From assembly GCA_018902385.1 (NCBI GenBank), contig JABSSW010000016.1, positions 186,001 through 250,000 on the forward strand: a DNA stretch of 64,000 bases. Reading direction: 5' to 3'. Made by a program: the position numbers and the translations under genes. Below the pieces are notes generated by a model that worked only from the letters and a program-made list of their open reading frames with translations, did no database searches and was not told the DNA's origin. Within the stretch, counting starts at the first letter, position 1, and each line of letters begins with the position of its first letter. Positions 47,895 through 59,433 of the stretch are shown one piece after another. Source of the stretch: Physcia stellaris. Its lineage: Eukaryota; Ascomycota; Lecanoromycetes; Caliciales; Physciaceae.

Positions 47895-48180
47895 GACGAT
47901 TGTGACAATTTTCAAATCATCGAAAATTGCATCAAATCGAATTGCAAATTCGTTCATATTTGTTTCATGTGTCAACAATCAAATCACGACGAAACAACGT
48001 GTTTTACTCGTCGTCGATTTTGATTCGTGCGAAAAAAAAAAATTCGTCGCGAATTTCGAAATCGTTTTTTTTTTCATGACATGAAAATATTTCTTTTTTT
48101 GATATGAATTTTCGAAGATTTTTCATATGATATTGCATCAAATGACGAAAAGAAATTAAAAATCGAAAATTCGTTGATTC

Positions 48181-49300
48181 ATGATGATTGAAAAACAACG
48201 TTGCGTTTTCATTTCGATAAATTTTTCGTCAAAACTTTTTTTGCGTATAATTCGTTTCGATGCGAAAATGAATTACGAAAATTTTTCACAATGTTTTATA
48301 TCGAAAAATCACGTTTCGATCGAGAAAATTTTTGACGTTTTCATCGTCGATATACAAAAACAATTAACGTTGAATAAATTGTTGATCGTGAAATCACAAT
48401 TGAAAACAAATTCGTACATATGCTTTTCGTTGAAATTGATATCGAAAAACGATGAAAACTGAAAACGAATTCACGATTTTTCGCATTTTGCAAACTCGTC
48501 AATCAATTATTACATACGAAAAAGTATGAAATCTTTGAATATATCGTTGTGAACGATGTTATAATCGCAATAATGCGACGAGATCGTCATGTCGAAATGT
48601 TCAAAAAAATTTTGTTGACGTTTTCAGACATGTATCGTTGATCATATCAGTTCGTTGATTGTTTGATTTCTATTGATTGAATATTTATTATTTGAAATTG
48701 TTTTTATTTTTCGAATTACGCACGACGTTTTTTTTATTCGATTTGTTCAATAAAATTTTCAATTACATATTCATCAAATTGTTTCGATGTTCGTCAATTT
48801 ATCATTATTTCGATGATTTTTTTTTCGTGTTGTCATTCGACGCAAACACGAAATCGTACAAAAAATTGTGAATTCATATTTGCGAAAAATTGAATTTTCG
48901 CATCAATGCAAAGAAAAACAATCGAACATCGTGATGTCGTTTTTAAACATCGAATTGAATTCGAATTTCATGAAAATCAAATTATTTGCAAATAAATTCG
49001 AACGCGTCAAAAAATTGATTTATGACGTCAACAACGAATTTTTCAACTCGATTAATCATCAGAAATTCGATGAATTCGTTGATTTTTTTTTTTTTTGCGC
49101 GAAAATGATTGTGTTTGAAAAATTTTTTTGATTTCGTTTTACAGAATTTTCGATTCGAAAACACGATTAATACACATCAACGACGACATGCGAGCGAATT
49201 TGATTTGATGAATCGAATTTTTATCGCAATGAAACGAAATCAAAATAATACGAAAATTTGAAACACGTTTCGAATGTTTGATGTGAATCGACGTTTCAAA
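48181..49300 (+). pseudogene. Reverse transcriptase region of DIRS-type copy 1 (fossil)
   Basis: Readable signatures in order: DIQKQLTLNKLLIVKSQLK then SYICFSLKLISK (48,181-48,462), LFDLFNKIFNYIF and the catalytic-type YHYFDDFFFVLS (48,677-48,871), and FLNIELNSNFMKIKL followed by FFFCAKMIVFEKFF (48,868-49,131). The order and the (Y)xDDFFF form match reverse transcriptases of tyrosine-recombinase retroelements rather than Ty3/gypsy. Broken many times. Confidence 0.82.
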
Positions 49301-49933
49301 AAAATGAAACATTGATGATTATCGAATTCGTCATCGACGTGATTTTTTTGACGAAATATTCAATCAACGTTTCATCACTCGAAATCGCAAAAAAAAACGA
49401 AACATACAAATCAAAAAAATGCAAATCGTTTTGCACGTCATGCGTATTTGATTCGAAAATTTCAACGATTGCGAATTTATCGTTCATTGTGACAATCAGA
49501 CAGTTTGCGAGAATTTACGTTCAAACATCATGCGAAATTTTGTCATGAAAAATTTACGCAAAATCATGATGTTGTTGATCGTTCATGACATCGAAATTCA
49601 CGTCGTTTGAATCGAGTTCAAAAAAAATCGTTTTGTTGATTTGTTGTCACGAAATAAATACGATATCATTGCTAACGAATTCGAACAGTTAATTTATTTG
49701 ACATTCTGATTTCAAATTTCTTTCGTAATTTCTATGCGATTCGAAACTCGTTCGAAAGTTGATATGCAAAATGTCTTTTGCTCAAAAAAACAACGAATCA
49801 CATTTGATGAAATCTGATTTTCAATACGCGTCACAATTACGATATTGCGATAAATAGTTACAAACGACATTGTTCGACGAAATTGATTGCGCTAAATTTT
49901 TGATCGATCAACGAATAAATATTACATCATTGA

Positions 49934-50250
49934 GTGATTTTCATGAACATAAATCGTTTGAAATTCAAAATCATCAAAACATACATCGATGCATTGAAAT
50001 CTGCACACATTGATCGCGATTATTTAGATTTTTCGATTTTCAATTCGTCGTTATTGCAACGTCACATAAACGAAATAAAAAGAAAATATCAAGAAAACGA
50101 TCGTCGAAAACGTAAATTCATTATTCGTGATATTTTGTTGAAATTGTTAACAAAATTCAATATCAACATCAAATAAAACGTCACGATGCACGTTGTTTTT
50201 TGTTTGATTTTCGCAAATTTTCTTCGTGTAAAAAAAGTTTACGTATAAGA
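49934..50250 (+). pseudogene. Tyrosine recombinase region of DIRS-type copy 1 (fossil)
   Basis: KIIKTYIDALKSAHIDRDYL, SLLQRHINEIKRKY, RKFIIRDILLKLL and then MHVVFCLIFANFLR follow one another. This matches the N-terminal and early catalytic part of tyrosine recombinases of DIRS/Ngaro elements and is very like the minus-strand copy at 55,204-55,515. Broken. Confidence 0.8.
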
Positions 50251-50796
50251 CGAACGAGCAGAACGAATTCGATTTTGTTCAATAACACGTTATTCGTTTT
50301 TTCGTTGTTTTGCAAATCGATTTCTTGAAATTGATTTTATTTTTTTTCAAAATGAATTTTTTCGTCACGACGTTATCATTATTATTGTTGCAACGAGCGA
50401 TGCGAATGATTTTGTCAACTTTTTGCGTCATTTTTTCATCAAATATTTTGCGACAGCGAATACGTTATTGTTCGAGATTGAATCGTACAAACTTTTCAAT
50501 GCATAAATGATCACGAATGTGTTGCGCAAAAAATTTTGCATCGTTGAAAAACGTGAACACTATTCAAAACATTTTTTTCGTCGAAAAATCGTTACAAAAA
50601 TCAAAATTCAAAACGTTATCGAAATCATGATTCAAATGTTGAATCGTTGATCGTTCAATTCGTATTTGTTATATATTGACGTCAATAAAACAATCAAATT
50701 AGTTGCTTTTCGATGTTTTCAAATTTTTCGAACTCGTTGAACGCACGTCGTTTTGTTTGTAGCGATTTTCGTCGCGCGACGTTGTTTTGAAATTTG

Positions 50797-51263
50797 AAAA
50801 TTAATCGACGATATTATTGTTCAACAAAATTTTTGTTGTGAATGTTTTTTTGCATAAACGATGTTCGTTGATCGAATCAATCATCAAAATTTTTATACAG
50901 AAATTTTCAAAAACATTAGTTCGATTTGTTGAACAAAAATGTTGATGCAAAAAAAACGCATGAAAACTCAATCGTCAAAGAAATTGCGCGAATTTTTTGC
51001 TCGTTATATTGCAAGCGATTGTTCATTGTTTTTTTTTTTTGTTTTTCATTGTTTCGAAACGTTTGTTTTTTCGTTCATTCGTTTTTGAAAAATCGTTTCA
51101 TGTACATATCATTTCATAACTCGATCGCGATAAATAGAAAAAATTAATCGACGATGTTACTACTCAACAAAATTCTTGTTGTGAATGTTTTTCTTGCATA
51201 GACGATGCTCGTTGATCGAGTCAATCATCAAAATCTTTATACAGAAGTTTTCAGAAACATTAG
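50797..51263 (+). repeat. B1-A2-B2 end of DIRS-type copy 1
   Basis: B1 (50,797-50,919) and B2 (51,139-51,263) are copies sharing AATTAATCGACGAT and TTGTTGTGAATGTTTTT; A2 (50,921-51,068) lies between them and matches A1. This B1-A2-B2 end is what defines split direct repeats in PAT/Ngaro-like elements. Confidence 0.88.
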
Positions 51264-51623
51264 CACGAATATCTTGTCAATGATTGTTGAGTATTTTTTT
51301 GCTTTGTTTCGTTCTAAAAAGCTTTTCAATACAAAGCTTTATAATTAAGTATTACAAACAAAATATTTATTTTGAAGTTGAACGATATGACGTCTCAGCA
51401 ATCACTGACAAAGAAAAACTATGTAATGAAACATACATAGCAAGAACGTTTATTATATATATTGATCGAATCGACTTATCATTTCATTTGTCGAAGATGC
51501 TGAGCACTCTTTTCAGTTTTTTCACAGAATTTTTAAGAGTTTAACGAAATCAGCGAGAACATATAACGAAAATTCATTAAAAGAACAACAATCCGTCTCA
51601 ATTGAACTCGATTTGAGAAAAAA

Positions 51624-51785
51624 TGTTGCGAATTCAAGTCTGAACTCAATTGAAACTAGTTTATTTTCTCTGTATATTAGCGAGCAATTCTCATTTTCAT
51701 TCGATGTATTTTACATCTACATCTACACATTTTCATAGTCATAAATAATTAAGACATGATTTTGAATTCTCATTATATTTCAACA
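51624..51785 (+). repeat. LTR of E4 (right copy)
   Basis: 162 bp, partner of 38,432-38,585 with many C-to-T and G-to-A differences and a few small length differences. Followed immediately by ATCTC. Confidence 0.92.
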
Positions 51786-51790
51786 ATCTC

Positions 51791-53123
51791 TGTCTTCCAG
51801 ATCCTCTACTACATCTTTCTGTTCCTCGTCCTGGCCTTCTCAATTATCATAATTGCTACCTTCCTCTTCCCTGTCTTCATCGTGGTCGTTCGTTGAGTCG
51901 ATCTCTGAATCAGTGCGTCCGGTCAGCCTTTCAACAACCGATATCTCCAGTCGCTCCTATGCTACAGTGAAGAAACGATGCCACGCACGGAAATGTTCTC
52001 TTTTGGACACACAGAATCTCCCCGATAATTCTTTCTACGAGCTCACAGCCATCACATACCTGCTACTCCATCCTCATATGAGCCATTCTCGTGCTGCTTC
52101 ATTCTGAGGCCGTATGTATTGATGTATTCAAGAGAGGCCTTAAGATCGTGGAGATCGCTCGCACTTACTTCCGGGCTTGATGCGAGCGACTGATATGGGG
52201 ACCAAAAGATCTTACTTCCTCGCTGCGCTGCAACCTTTCCCCACTCTATCCGATCGGTAGCCTCGGTAGAGCATTACTACAAGGTGCTAAGAGAAAGTGC
52301 GACAGTGCTGTTATGACACTAGGGGTCTCTTGAAGTTACGACAGGGGATATCTGTTTACAGCACAGCTTCCCGGTATTAGTGTTCAGCGCATCTCGTTCT
52401 CGGTATCTGATGGTTTTATTTGCGGTATTCACTCGGTCAAAAACTACCTGTTGATAGGGTGAAATTTCATTAGGTCACAACGCTTATTCAGTCATATCAT
52501 CGTATATGACTCCGCCTTAGGGAGTCGCATAGCTTGGTCGTGACATCATCCCACAGTTTTGCATACAAAGATGCACTTTGTCTCTACAAATCCACTGCTC
52601 GACTTGCGACGAGGCGATGGCGCTCTTATTACAATAAACAGGAATACAATCATTAAGTAGGTGGAGTACATACTCACTAATATTTTAAAATGGGACTCTC
52701 GCTTGTTGTGTTGTTCATGCCGCGCTAGATCGGGTACCTACACGCTTCGCTGAATTAGATGCCTTCGCGATGAGGTTTACTGAAGAAGGTTCCAGCGAGA
52801 ACAACAATGCTAACAAAGAAATAAAATTCGACATGCAGTATCTTCGAACAGCTCGTTGTCTTATGTGCGGCTGGCATTGTCATTTTGCCTGCTACAATTC
52901 TTTGTCTTCAGGCTACTGCAGAGATATATCAAGAAACATACCTACCTGGATGAAGACTTTTTCAAGAACAAACAGTACGCCGACGTCTTTCATTTCATTA
53001 CATCGACAGGACTAAATATCCACTGCCTAGGTCCCCTTGATTAACCTAGTCATCACTTTTTGACTAAATTACGCTTCTCCACTATCTAGCAACATCACTT
53101 CAGCCACAACACACTCTCCAACA
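51791..53123. other. Ordinary-composition island between AT-rich blocks, gene structure unresolved
   Basis: Starts immediately after the E4 target duplication. On the minus strand 51,843-51,960 reads RLEISVVERLTGRTDSEIDS and then acidic residues, possibly the broken host gene described at 38,352. On the plus strand 52,770-53,044 has two overlapping open stretches (one with CLMCGWHCHFACY, one with HTYLDEDFFKNKQYADVFHF) that might be exons of a small gene; I could not choose a splice model. The rest shows nothing. Confidence 0.4.
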
Positions 53124-53896
53124 ATGTTAGCACAAAACGAAGAACCTATTTTCCCTGCTGAACGCTCCTACGCCTATGCAGCAGGCAGCAAGACTATTAG
53201 CCGCAAAGCTGGCGTCACCAGCCTTCGTTCATCCGCGGCCGCCTTACCTGCCATCCCTACCTCTGGTCCTACTTCTACGTTTAAACCTAGGGAGATGATA
53301 CCGTCTACCACCCGCTCCTACGCCCAAGTAGCCAAGGCACCCAAAGCGAATCCAAATCCAAAAAGCTTGACACCACCAGTAAAGAGCGCAGCACCACTGG
53401 CACCATCAACCCCAGCTGTAATGAACGCGCAAAACCCATCAAAGGCGATGGGGCGATATAGAATACAGCAAAAACTCTCGCTACTCGACAAACCCCAGCC
53501 CCTCAAGCAGAAGCCAACGCTGCATCAGCACCGCTCCTTCCAACTCGCAACCCACAGCGCAAAGCAAACAAAGCACAGCCCGAACCCACCGTAGCATTCA
53601 AGGCTGATGCTTCGGCGCATATGGAACCTTACAGCGAAGCCATTCTGGACTGGATGGCCCGTGATCCACCCAGAGTGCTCGAGTTTGAGGAGGAGGACAT
53701 TCCTTCAAACGTGCAAGCTTATAATGATCGGGTGAATATGGAGGTGTTGAAAGCGATGAGGCGCTTTCGGAATCCGAGGGTCTTGAAATGGGTTGATGAG
53801 ATCCCGGAGGAGGCTTCGTGGGAGGTGAATGTGTGGGATTCGGAAGACGGGCGGTTTGCCGCTTTTGCGAGCGATGAGTCTGAATTGAATCTATGA
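53124..53896 (+). CDS. Hypothetical protein, about 242 aa, two exons
   Basis: Exon 1 53,124-53,417 (98 codons) and exon 2 53,462-53,896 (145 codons with stop), joined in phase 0 by a 44-bp intron (GTAATG...GATATAG). The intron is short and has no clear branch point, so a small indel is an alternative reason for the change of frame. The ATG follows an A/C-rich leader (CACTCTCCAACA). The first 150 residues are low-complexity, rich in Ala, Pro, Ser, Thr and Lys, with the repeated motif RSYAYAAG (14) and RSYAQVAK (64). The C-terminal 90 residues are acidic and folded-looking: EPYSEAILDWMARDPPRVLE, DRVNMEVLKAMRRFRNPRVL, EEASWEVNVWD. No signal peptide or membrane span. Family not recognised. The gene ends about 100 bases from AT-rich block 3. 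Confidence 0.65.
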
Positions 53897-54109
53897 AATG
53901 GAGATAGTGAATCTACTGAATATATAATCCTTTATTAGAGCCGATGTGTGTTGAGACATTGTGATTCCGTGATTAAGCTTCTGATTTTTGATCTGTATAT
54001 GTGATTGTAAATTAGAAAATTTTTCATGATTCTGATTGTCGAGCATTCGAGAGATAATTTATCTTGTTTTTCAAGTGATTGATCAATCTATCGAAATAAT
54101 CAAAGAAAA

Positions 54110-54662
54110 CGCGTTAATGTTGCGTACTTTCTTCATTGCTATGTACAAAATTCTTGATGTTTTGAACATGATCGATTTGCAAACAATGATTTTGCAAAAC
54201 AAAATGATTTTGCAAAATCGATTTCGTTGAACAAAATGATTCAACAAAACAATTTTCAAAATTTAATTATTTTTTCTGTTTTTGCGACTGAGTTACGAAA
54301 CGAAAAAAATTTTCAAAAAAAATGAAAACGTCGAAAAAAATCAAAAACAAAAAATGAATGAACGAAACAAAAAAAAAAACGAAAAATGAAAAATGAAATG
54401 AATGAAACATTGATTTTTTATTTAATTAAAAAATCAATTTTTTCAAATTTTTTTCATTTCGTCATTTTTGCATTAATATTCATGTTTAATTTGAACGAAT
54501 TAATGTTGCGTATTTTTTTCATTGTTATGTACAAAATTTTTGATGTTTTGAACATGATCGATTTGTAAACAATGATTTTGCAAAACAAAATGATTTTGCA
54601 AAATCGATTTCGTTGAACAAAATGATTCAACAAAACAATTTTCAAAATTTAATTATTTTTTC
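54110..54662 (-). repeat. B1-A2-B2 end of DIRS-type copy 2
   Basis: B2 (54,110-54,276) and B1 (54,497-54,662) are about 166-bp copies sharing TTAATGTTGCGTA and GTTTTGAACATGATCGATTT; A2 (54,371-54,501) lies between them. B1 and A2 overlap by a few bases at AACGAATT. Most B1/B2 differences are CT-to-TT. Confidence 0.88.
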
Positions 54663-55203
54663 ACAATTTCAAAACACGTCGAAAAACGACGTCGTCGTCA
54701 AAAAACGAAAAAAAAAACAATTTAATCGTTTTGATGATATCGCGATATTTGAAAAATGTATTTTTTGTTGTTTTCGATATACAACAAAAACGTTTCGAAT
54801 TTTCATTTTTTTAAAAATTTGATTAAATCGTCAAAAACATTCGCATTGCGAATTTCAATTGCAACGTTTCGACGAAAAAAATGATTTGAATAATGATTTT
54901 CGAATTTCAAATTTATAATCGCGTTTTGTAATACGATGATGACGTAATTTGCATTGAAAAATCTTGATTGATCGATTTGAAATAAAAAAAAAACATTGAA
55001 ACAAAAAAACGTTCGAAAAAATTGCGTAATGAAATCAACGCACAAACGATATCGTCAATAATCGCAATGAATATTGAAATTTTTTTGCAAAATAAATCGA
55101 TTTTCGAAACAAAAAACGTCAAAATGAAATAATCGTCGAAAAAAATCATCGACGAACGAATAACGTTTTATTTGTTGAATTCGAAAATACGATCAATATT
55201 TGA

Positions 55204-55515
55204 TTAAATAAATTCATCAATACGCAAAAAATTTGCAAAAATCAAACAAAATGCGACGTGCAACGTTGCATTTTGTTTAATACGAATATCGAAAAATTGC
55301 AAAATATTTAACAAAATATCACGAATAATATTTTTTTTTTCACGTTTTTCGTTTTTTTTATATATACGTTTGATTTCATCGATTTCGCGTTGCAACAAAA
55401 ATTCGTTAAAAACGTTAAAATCGAAATATTTTCGATTCACGCAAACAAAACGTAATGTCGTGATGTAAATTTTAATAATTTTCGATTTGAATCGTCGTAT
55501 GTTCAATGAATTCAT
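55204..55515 (-). pseudogene. Tyrosine recombinase region of DIRS-type copy 2 (fossil)
   Basis: SKIIKIYITTLRFVCVNRKY, EFLLQREIDEIKRIYKKN, NIIRDILLNILQFF and TLHVAFCLIFANFLRIDEF parallel the stretch at 49,934-50,250 almost position for position. The remains extend leftward to about 54,800 without a clear end. Broken. Confidence 0.8.
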
Positions 55516-56191
55516 TCAATCGTTGATAACGAAAATAAAATAAAAAATGTTTGAATGTTATCAAATGCGCAAAATTTCACGTATGATTTAATTGCGAAAC
55601 TATATATTTTGCGAATATTCGAAATCAAATTTTATTATAAAAAACGTGTTGTCATTTTGTTCAACGAAATTTGAACGTATCAATATTTTGAAACATCGTC
55701 GCTGAATGCAAAATTTAGTTCGAGAATTAATCATGACGAATTTGCAATTGTGAATATTCGTCAACGATTTTATCGTGTTTATCACGTGAAAATAAATCAA
55801 TCAAATGATTGAATTTCGAATTTAATCATTTCATTTCGACGATGATATCGTAAAAAACAAACAAATGACGATGTTTCGAAACGACGTCATTGTTGAATCG
55901 TGTATCGTGTTTTGATGAATTCAAAAACAAACGATTTGATTATCGCAATGAATAATGATTTTGTTGTTTTCGAAATGAAATAATCATTGACGCAAAATTT
56001 TCAACACGATTTTCATTTTTTTGATTTGAATATCGAACGTGCGATTACGATAACGAGTTGAATATTGTAAATTGAAATTTTCGAAAAATTCGTTTTGACG
56101 ATTTCGAAATCAAAAACTTTTTATGTTTCAATTGTTTGAAACATTCGTTCAAATGTCATTCGAAAATCGAAACGAAATCGTTCGCAAAATT

Positions 56192-57200
56192 TTAACGTCG
56201 TTTCATTGAAATAAAAACGTTTGTTATCATTGCAAATTTAAACGCATTGTTTCGATAATTTTGCAAAATTTGTTGACGTTTTGAACGATGTAAAATGAAA
56301 TTAAAAAAACGTTTCGAAACGACGATTTTCGTGCAAAAAAACAAAAAATTTACGAAGAAATCGATTTGACGATACGTGAAAAACTTTTTGATGAAAATTT
56401 CGTTAACAAATTTCATTGTTTTCGTCAATTTTTTTGAAAAAAGTCTGATTTTCATGATTTCGTTGTCGAGTTTAATGTCAAGAAATTCGAATTTTGTGTC
56501 AAATTTTTTTTTCTCGTTTGTTTCGAAATCGAAATTTTGACAAACATATTGTTACATCTTTTTGAATGATTTCGAATTCGTAAAAAGTTTCATGATGATC
56601 AAAAAATCGTTCAAATAATGAAAAATTATGCGAAATTCGCAAATCACGATCAAAATTCAATGCAACGTTTTAATAAATAAATCGAATAAAAAAAACAATA
56701 CATAAATCGAACGATAAAAACAACTTCATATAATATATTTTTATTCATTCGAAATCGAATAATCAACGATTCAAAAAAATTATCGAAATGTGTTTGAATG
56801 CATTAACGAAATTTTCTTTGAACATAACAACATCACGTTTTTAAAATATGAATATCGCAATGATTTCATCGAACGTGACGTATTTCAAAATTTTTACATT
56901 TTCGATAATGTGTTCATTGATTGAATTATTTTTAAAATACGAAAAATCGTGAATACGTTTTCATTCGTCGTCGTGTTTGAAAATCAAATTTAAAAATAAA
57001 CAAATGTAATGTGAAAAAAAAAACATTTTTGACATTTGTTGAACAATTCGTTATTTGTTGAAATCGATCGTAAATATATCGAAAATTTCGTTAATCAAAC
57101 GATGATTGATGAAAATCAAAAAATTTTTATTTTCGATTTATTCGACGTTAACGTTTCGTTTAATAATATTAAACAATTTCGAAACAAAATGTTGATCGAA
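56192..57200 (-). pseudogene. Reverse transcriptase region of DIRS-type copy 2 (fossil)
   Basis: The clearest part is MKIRLFSKKLTKTMKFVNEI followed by FVNFLFFCTKIVVSKRFF (56,192-56,455), equivalent to 48,960-49,131 in copy 1. Upstream (to the right) the remains are too mutated to assign residue by residue. Confidence 0.65.
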
Positions 57201-57941
57201 ATATTTTAATAAATAAAATTTTCATGTTTTGATTTTCAACGACATTTTGATTTCGAACATGAAAACGTTGTCGAAAACGACGTCATATGAAAATTCTTTC
57301 GACGATTATTCGATTGATATTGACATAATCATTTTGAAAAAAAATCAAAAAAAAAAATCAAAAGAATACGCATCGATTAATCATTTAACGATTTTAATTT
57401 CGAAACATTCGAATTTGTTATAATTTGATTGTTAACATTTGATGCAAACATTTTTTCATTTGCAAAATTCAAATTCGCAACGATTGTTGTTATTGAACGC
57501 GTGACAAATTTCGTTATTGATTATCAAACGATCGAATTTTTTTGATCGTGCGTGAAATGAAAAACGATTGCGAATTCGTCGATTTTTAATTAAATTCGAT
57601 GACAACGATATTTGAACATTCATTCGATAATATCGTATTTAATAATTCAATTGATAGCGATATTTTGATTAATGCGTATAATTCGAATTAAATTTTTTTC
57701 ATGTCAAATCAAAATCGATGATCACGTTTTGTAAATGTATGTTTTCAAAATGCGAAAACGATATTGATTTATAACGTAATTCAATTCGTATCGAATGTTC
57801 GAATGCGCAAAATCAAACATTATATTGCAATATATTTTCAACGACGTCAACAAAATGTGAAAATTTTTGAAAATTTTCGCACGTGTATCGACGAAAACGT
57901 TGAAAATCGTTCAAAAAAATTTTTTGAAAAATTTTTGAAAT

Positions 57942-57987
57942 TCAACGTGTCGTTGTATATTTTTGAATATACGCAACGACACGTTGA
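57942..57987. repeat. 46-bp near-perfect hairpin
   Basis: CAACGTGTCGTTG-TATATT, a short TTTG loop, then AATATA-C-GCAACGACACGTTG. About 19 base pairs can form with one small bulge. It lies between A1 and the coding remains of DIRS-type copy 2. Confidence 0.8.
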
Positions 57988-58807
57988 AAAATTTTTTTCA
58001 ATTTTCGAATATTCGAAATTGTTGTTTTGCAAAAAATTCGTACGAACTTTTTTACGACGAAAAATCAAAAATTCGATAAATCAAAATATGAATTGATAAA
58101 ATCGTGCGCAAAAAACACGTTTTGAAAATAAAAATTTTGAAAATCGAACACAAAAAACACGACGAACAAAACGTTGAAAAAAAAAAAAAAAAAAAAACGT
58201 ACGTTGAATAGCGAAATTGATATTCAATTGTTTTTTCATTTTTTTTGATTTTCAATTGACGACGAAAATCAACATGATATTTTTTCAAATTTTGAATTTT
58301 TGTCGTTTTCGAACGTGATTATCGAATTTGAAATTGATCGAATGTGTCGTTGTCGTTTACGTCGATGAATTCGAAATTGTCGTGAACGTCGAAATCGTCG
58401 AAATTTTCGATTTGATTTTCGAAATATTCAGACGAAAAAAGATTTTGCGACGAAAATTGACGAGTTTTTGAAAAAACGAACGTTTCGAAATGAAACGAAA
58501 ACGTGTATTTTTGTCAATTCGAATACGATTTTTATTTCGAATGTGATTCGTTTGCGAATAATTTGTTTGAATTTGAATGTATCGTTGTCATTGATTTTTT
58601 TGATGACAACGACATTGTTTTTGTTTGAAACGAAATTGAATTTGATGTTCATATTGCGACGACGAAAAAACAATGAAATCGAATTTTAATTATGTCGAAC
58701 GAAATGTTACATCAAAAAATGTACGAAAATCGAAAAATTGAAATATGTTACATCAAAAATTGATGTAAAAATTTTTACAATTGATTTTTGCAAATATTTG
58801 CAAAAAG

Positions 58808-58935
58808 AAAAAACGAAAAATGAAAAATGAAATGAAAAAAACAATGATTTTTTATTTAATTAAAAAATCGATTTTTTCAAATTTTTTTCATTTCGTCATT
58901 TTTGCATTAACATTCATGTCTAATCTGAACGAATT
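58808..58935 (-). repeat. Split direct repeat A1 of DIRS-type copy 2
   Basis: Matches A2 (54,371-54,501) over about 128 bp, including the near-palindrome GATTTTTTATTTAATTAAAA and CATTTCGTCATTTTTGCATT. Confidence 0.88.
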
Positions 58936-59433
58936 TAGAATTTAAAAATGAATTATTTCGTAACGTTTTTAAAATTTCATTGTCAAATTCAATCTTTACT
59001 AAAATGCAAAAATGATGAAGAAATTTCTGATTGTGTTCATTTTAAATTAATCGCGACGAATCAAAAACTTGAAAAAATCAAAAATTTTATTCGAAAAAAT
59101 CGAATCAAATCTGAAATGTAAAATTTGAAATTTGTTTTGACGTTAAATTCAAATTTTTCATTTTAGTGTCAAATTTAAACTCAAATCGACATATTCGATT
59201 TGAAATTTGTTTTGACGTCAAATCAAACTTTTTCTTGAATTTGAAATTTGATTTAAAAAGTTTGATTTGACTTGAAATATTATTTATAAAAAATAATAAA
59301 AATAGATTTTTTTTTTACAAACTCTATTGAAAAGAAAAAAATATTGAAAGAAATTTCAAACATAAATAATGAATAATGAATTTTGATAATGCAATTTGAA
59401 AAAAAAAAATTGATTATTATTCACAAACAAATA
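58936..59433. other. AT-rich spacer with degenerate short repeats
   Basis: GAAATTTGTTTTGACGT recurs at about 59,125 and 59,200, with related AAATTTGA-type stretches nearby. No coding seen. Confidence 0.5.

Larger units (their letters stand above)
39476..51263 (+). mobile_element. DIRS/Ngaro-type tyrosine-recombinase retroelement, copy 1, nested in E4 (fossil)
   Basis: Split direct repeats in the diagnostic order A1 (39,476-39,621), coding region, B1 (50,797-50,919), A2 (50,921-51,068), B2 (51,139-51,263). Between them on the plus strand lie a gag-like region (about 40,210-40,834) continued after the nested element by a CX2CX4HX4C knuckle near 47,962-48,003, a reverse transcriptase (about 48,180-49,300) and a tyrosine recombinase (about 49,930-50,230). 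No target duplication is expected for this class and none is seen. Without the nested LTR element it is about 4.7 kb, matching copy 2 (4.8 kb). Heavily broken. Confidence 0.88.
38432..51785 (+). mobile_element. Small LTR element E4 (TRIM-like), outermost layer of a three-level nest (fossil)
   Basis: LTRs at 38,432-38,585 and 51,624-51,785 have TGTTG...CAACA ends and are flanked by a perfect 5-bp duplication ATCTC (38,427-38,431 and 51,786-51,790). A purine tract GAGAAAAAA sits directly before the right LTR, so the element reads rightward. Removing the nested DIRS-type element leaves about 1.57 kb with no coding, only minisatellite-like repeats, which fits a non-autonomous miniature LTR element. 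The left LTR keeps its CC and GG dinucleotides while the right one has lost most of them. It landed in ordinary-composition, possibly genic DNA. Confidence 0.9.
54110..58935 (-). mobile_element. DIRS/Ngaro-type retroelement, copy 2, opposite orientation (fossil)
   Basis: Read leftward: A1 (58,808-58,935), coding remains, B1 (54,497-54,662), A2 (54,371-54,501), B2 (54,110-54,276): the same A1-ORFs-B1-A2-B2 layout as copy 1, 4.8 kb. Its terminal repeats differ in sequence from those of copy 1, so the two belong to different lineages, although recombinase and reverse transcriptase remains are alike. Remains on the minus strand: RT C-terminal part with FLFFCTKIVVSKRFF (56,192-56,455) and recombinase (55,204-55,515). 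Broken throughout. Confidence 0.85.

Noticed and set aside
53418-53461. Frame change in the 242-aa gene as proof of a pseudogene
   Set aside because: A GT...AG intron of 44 bp in phase 0 reconciles the frames, so a pseudogene is not required, though the intron is short.
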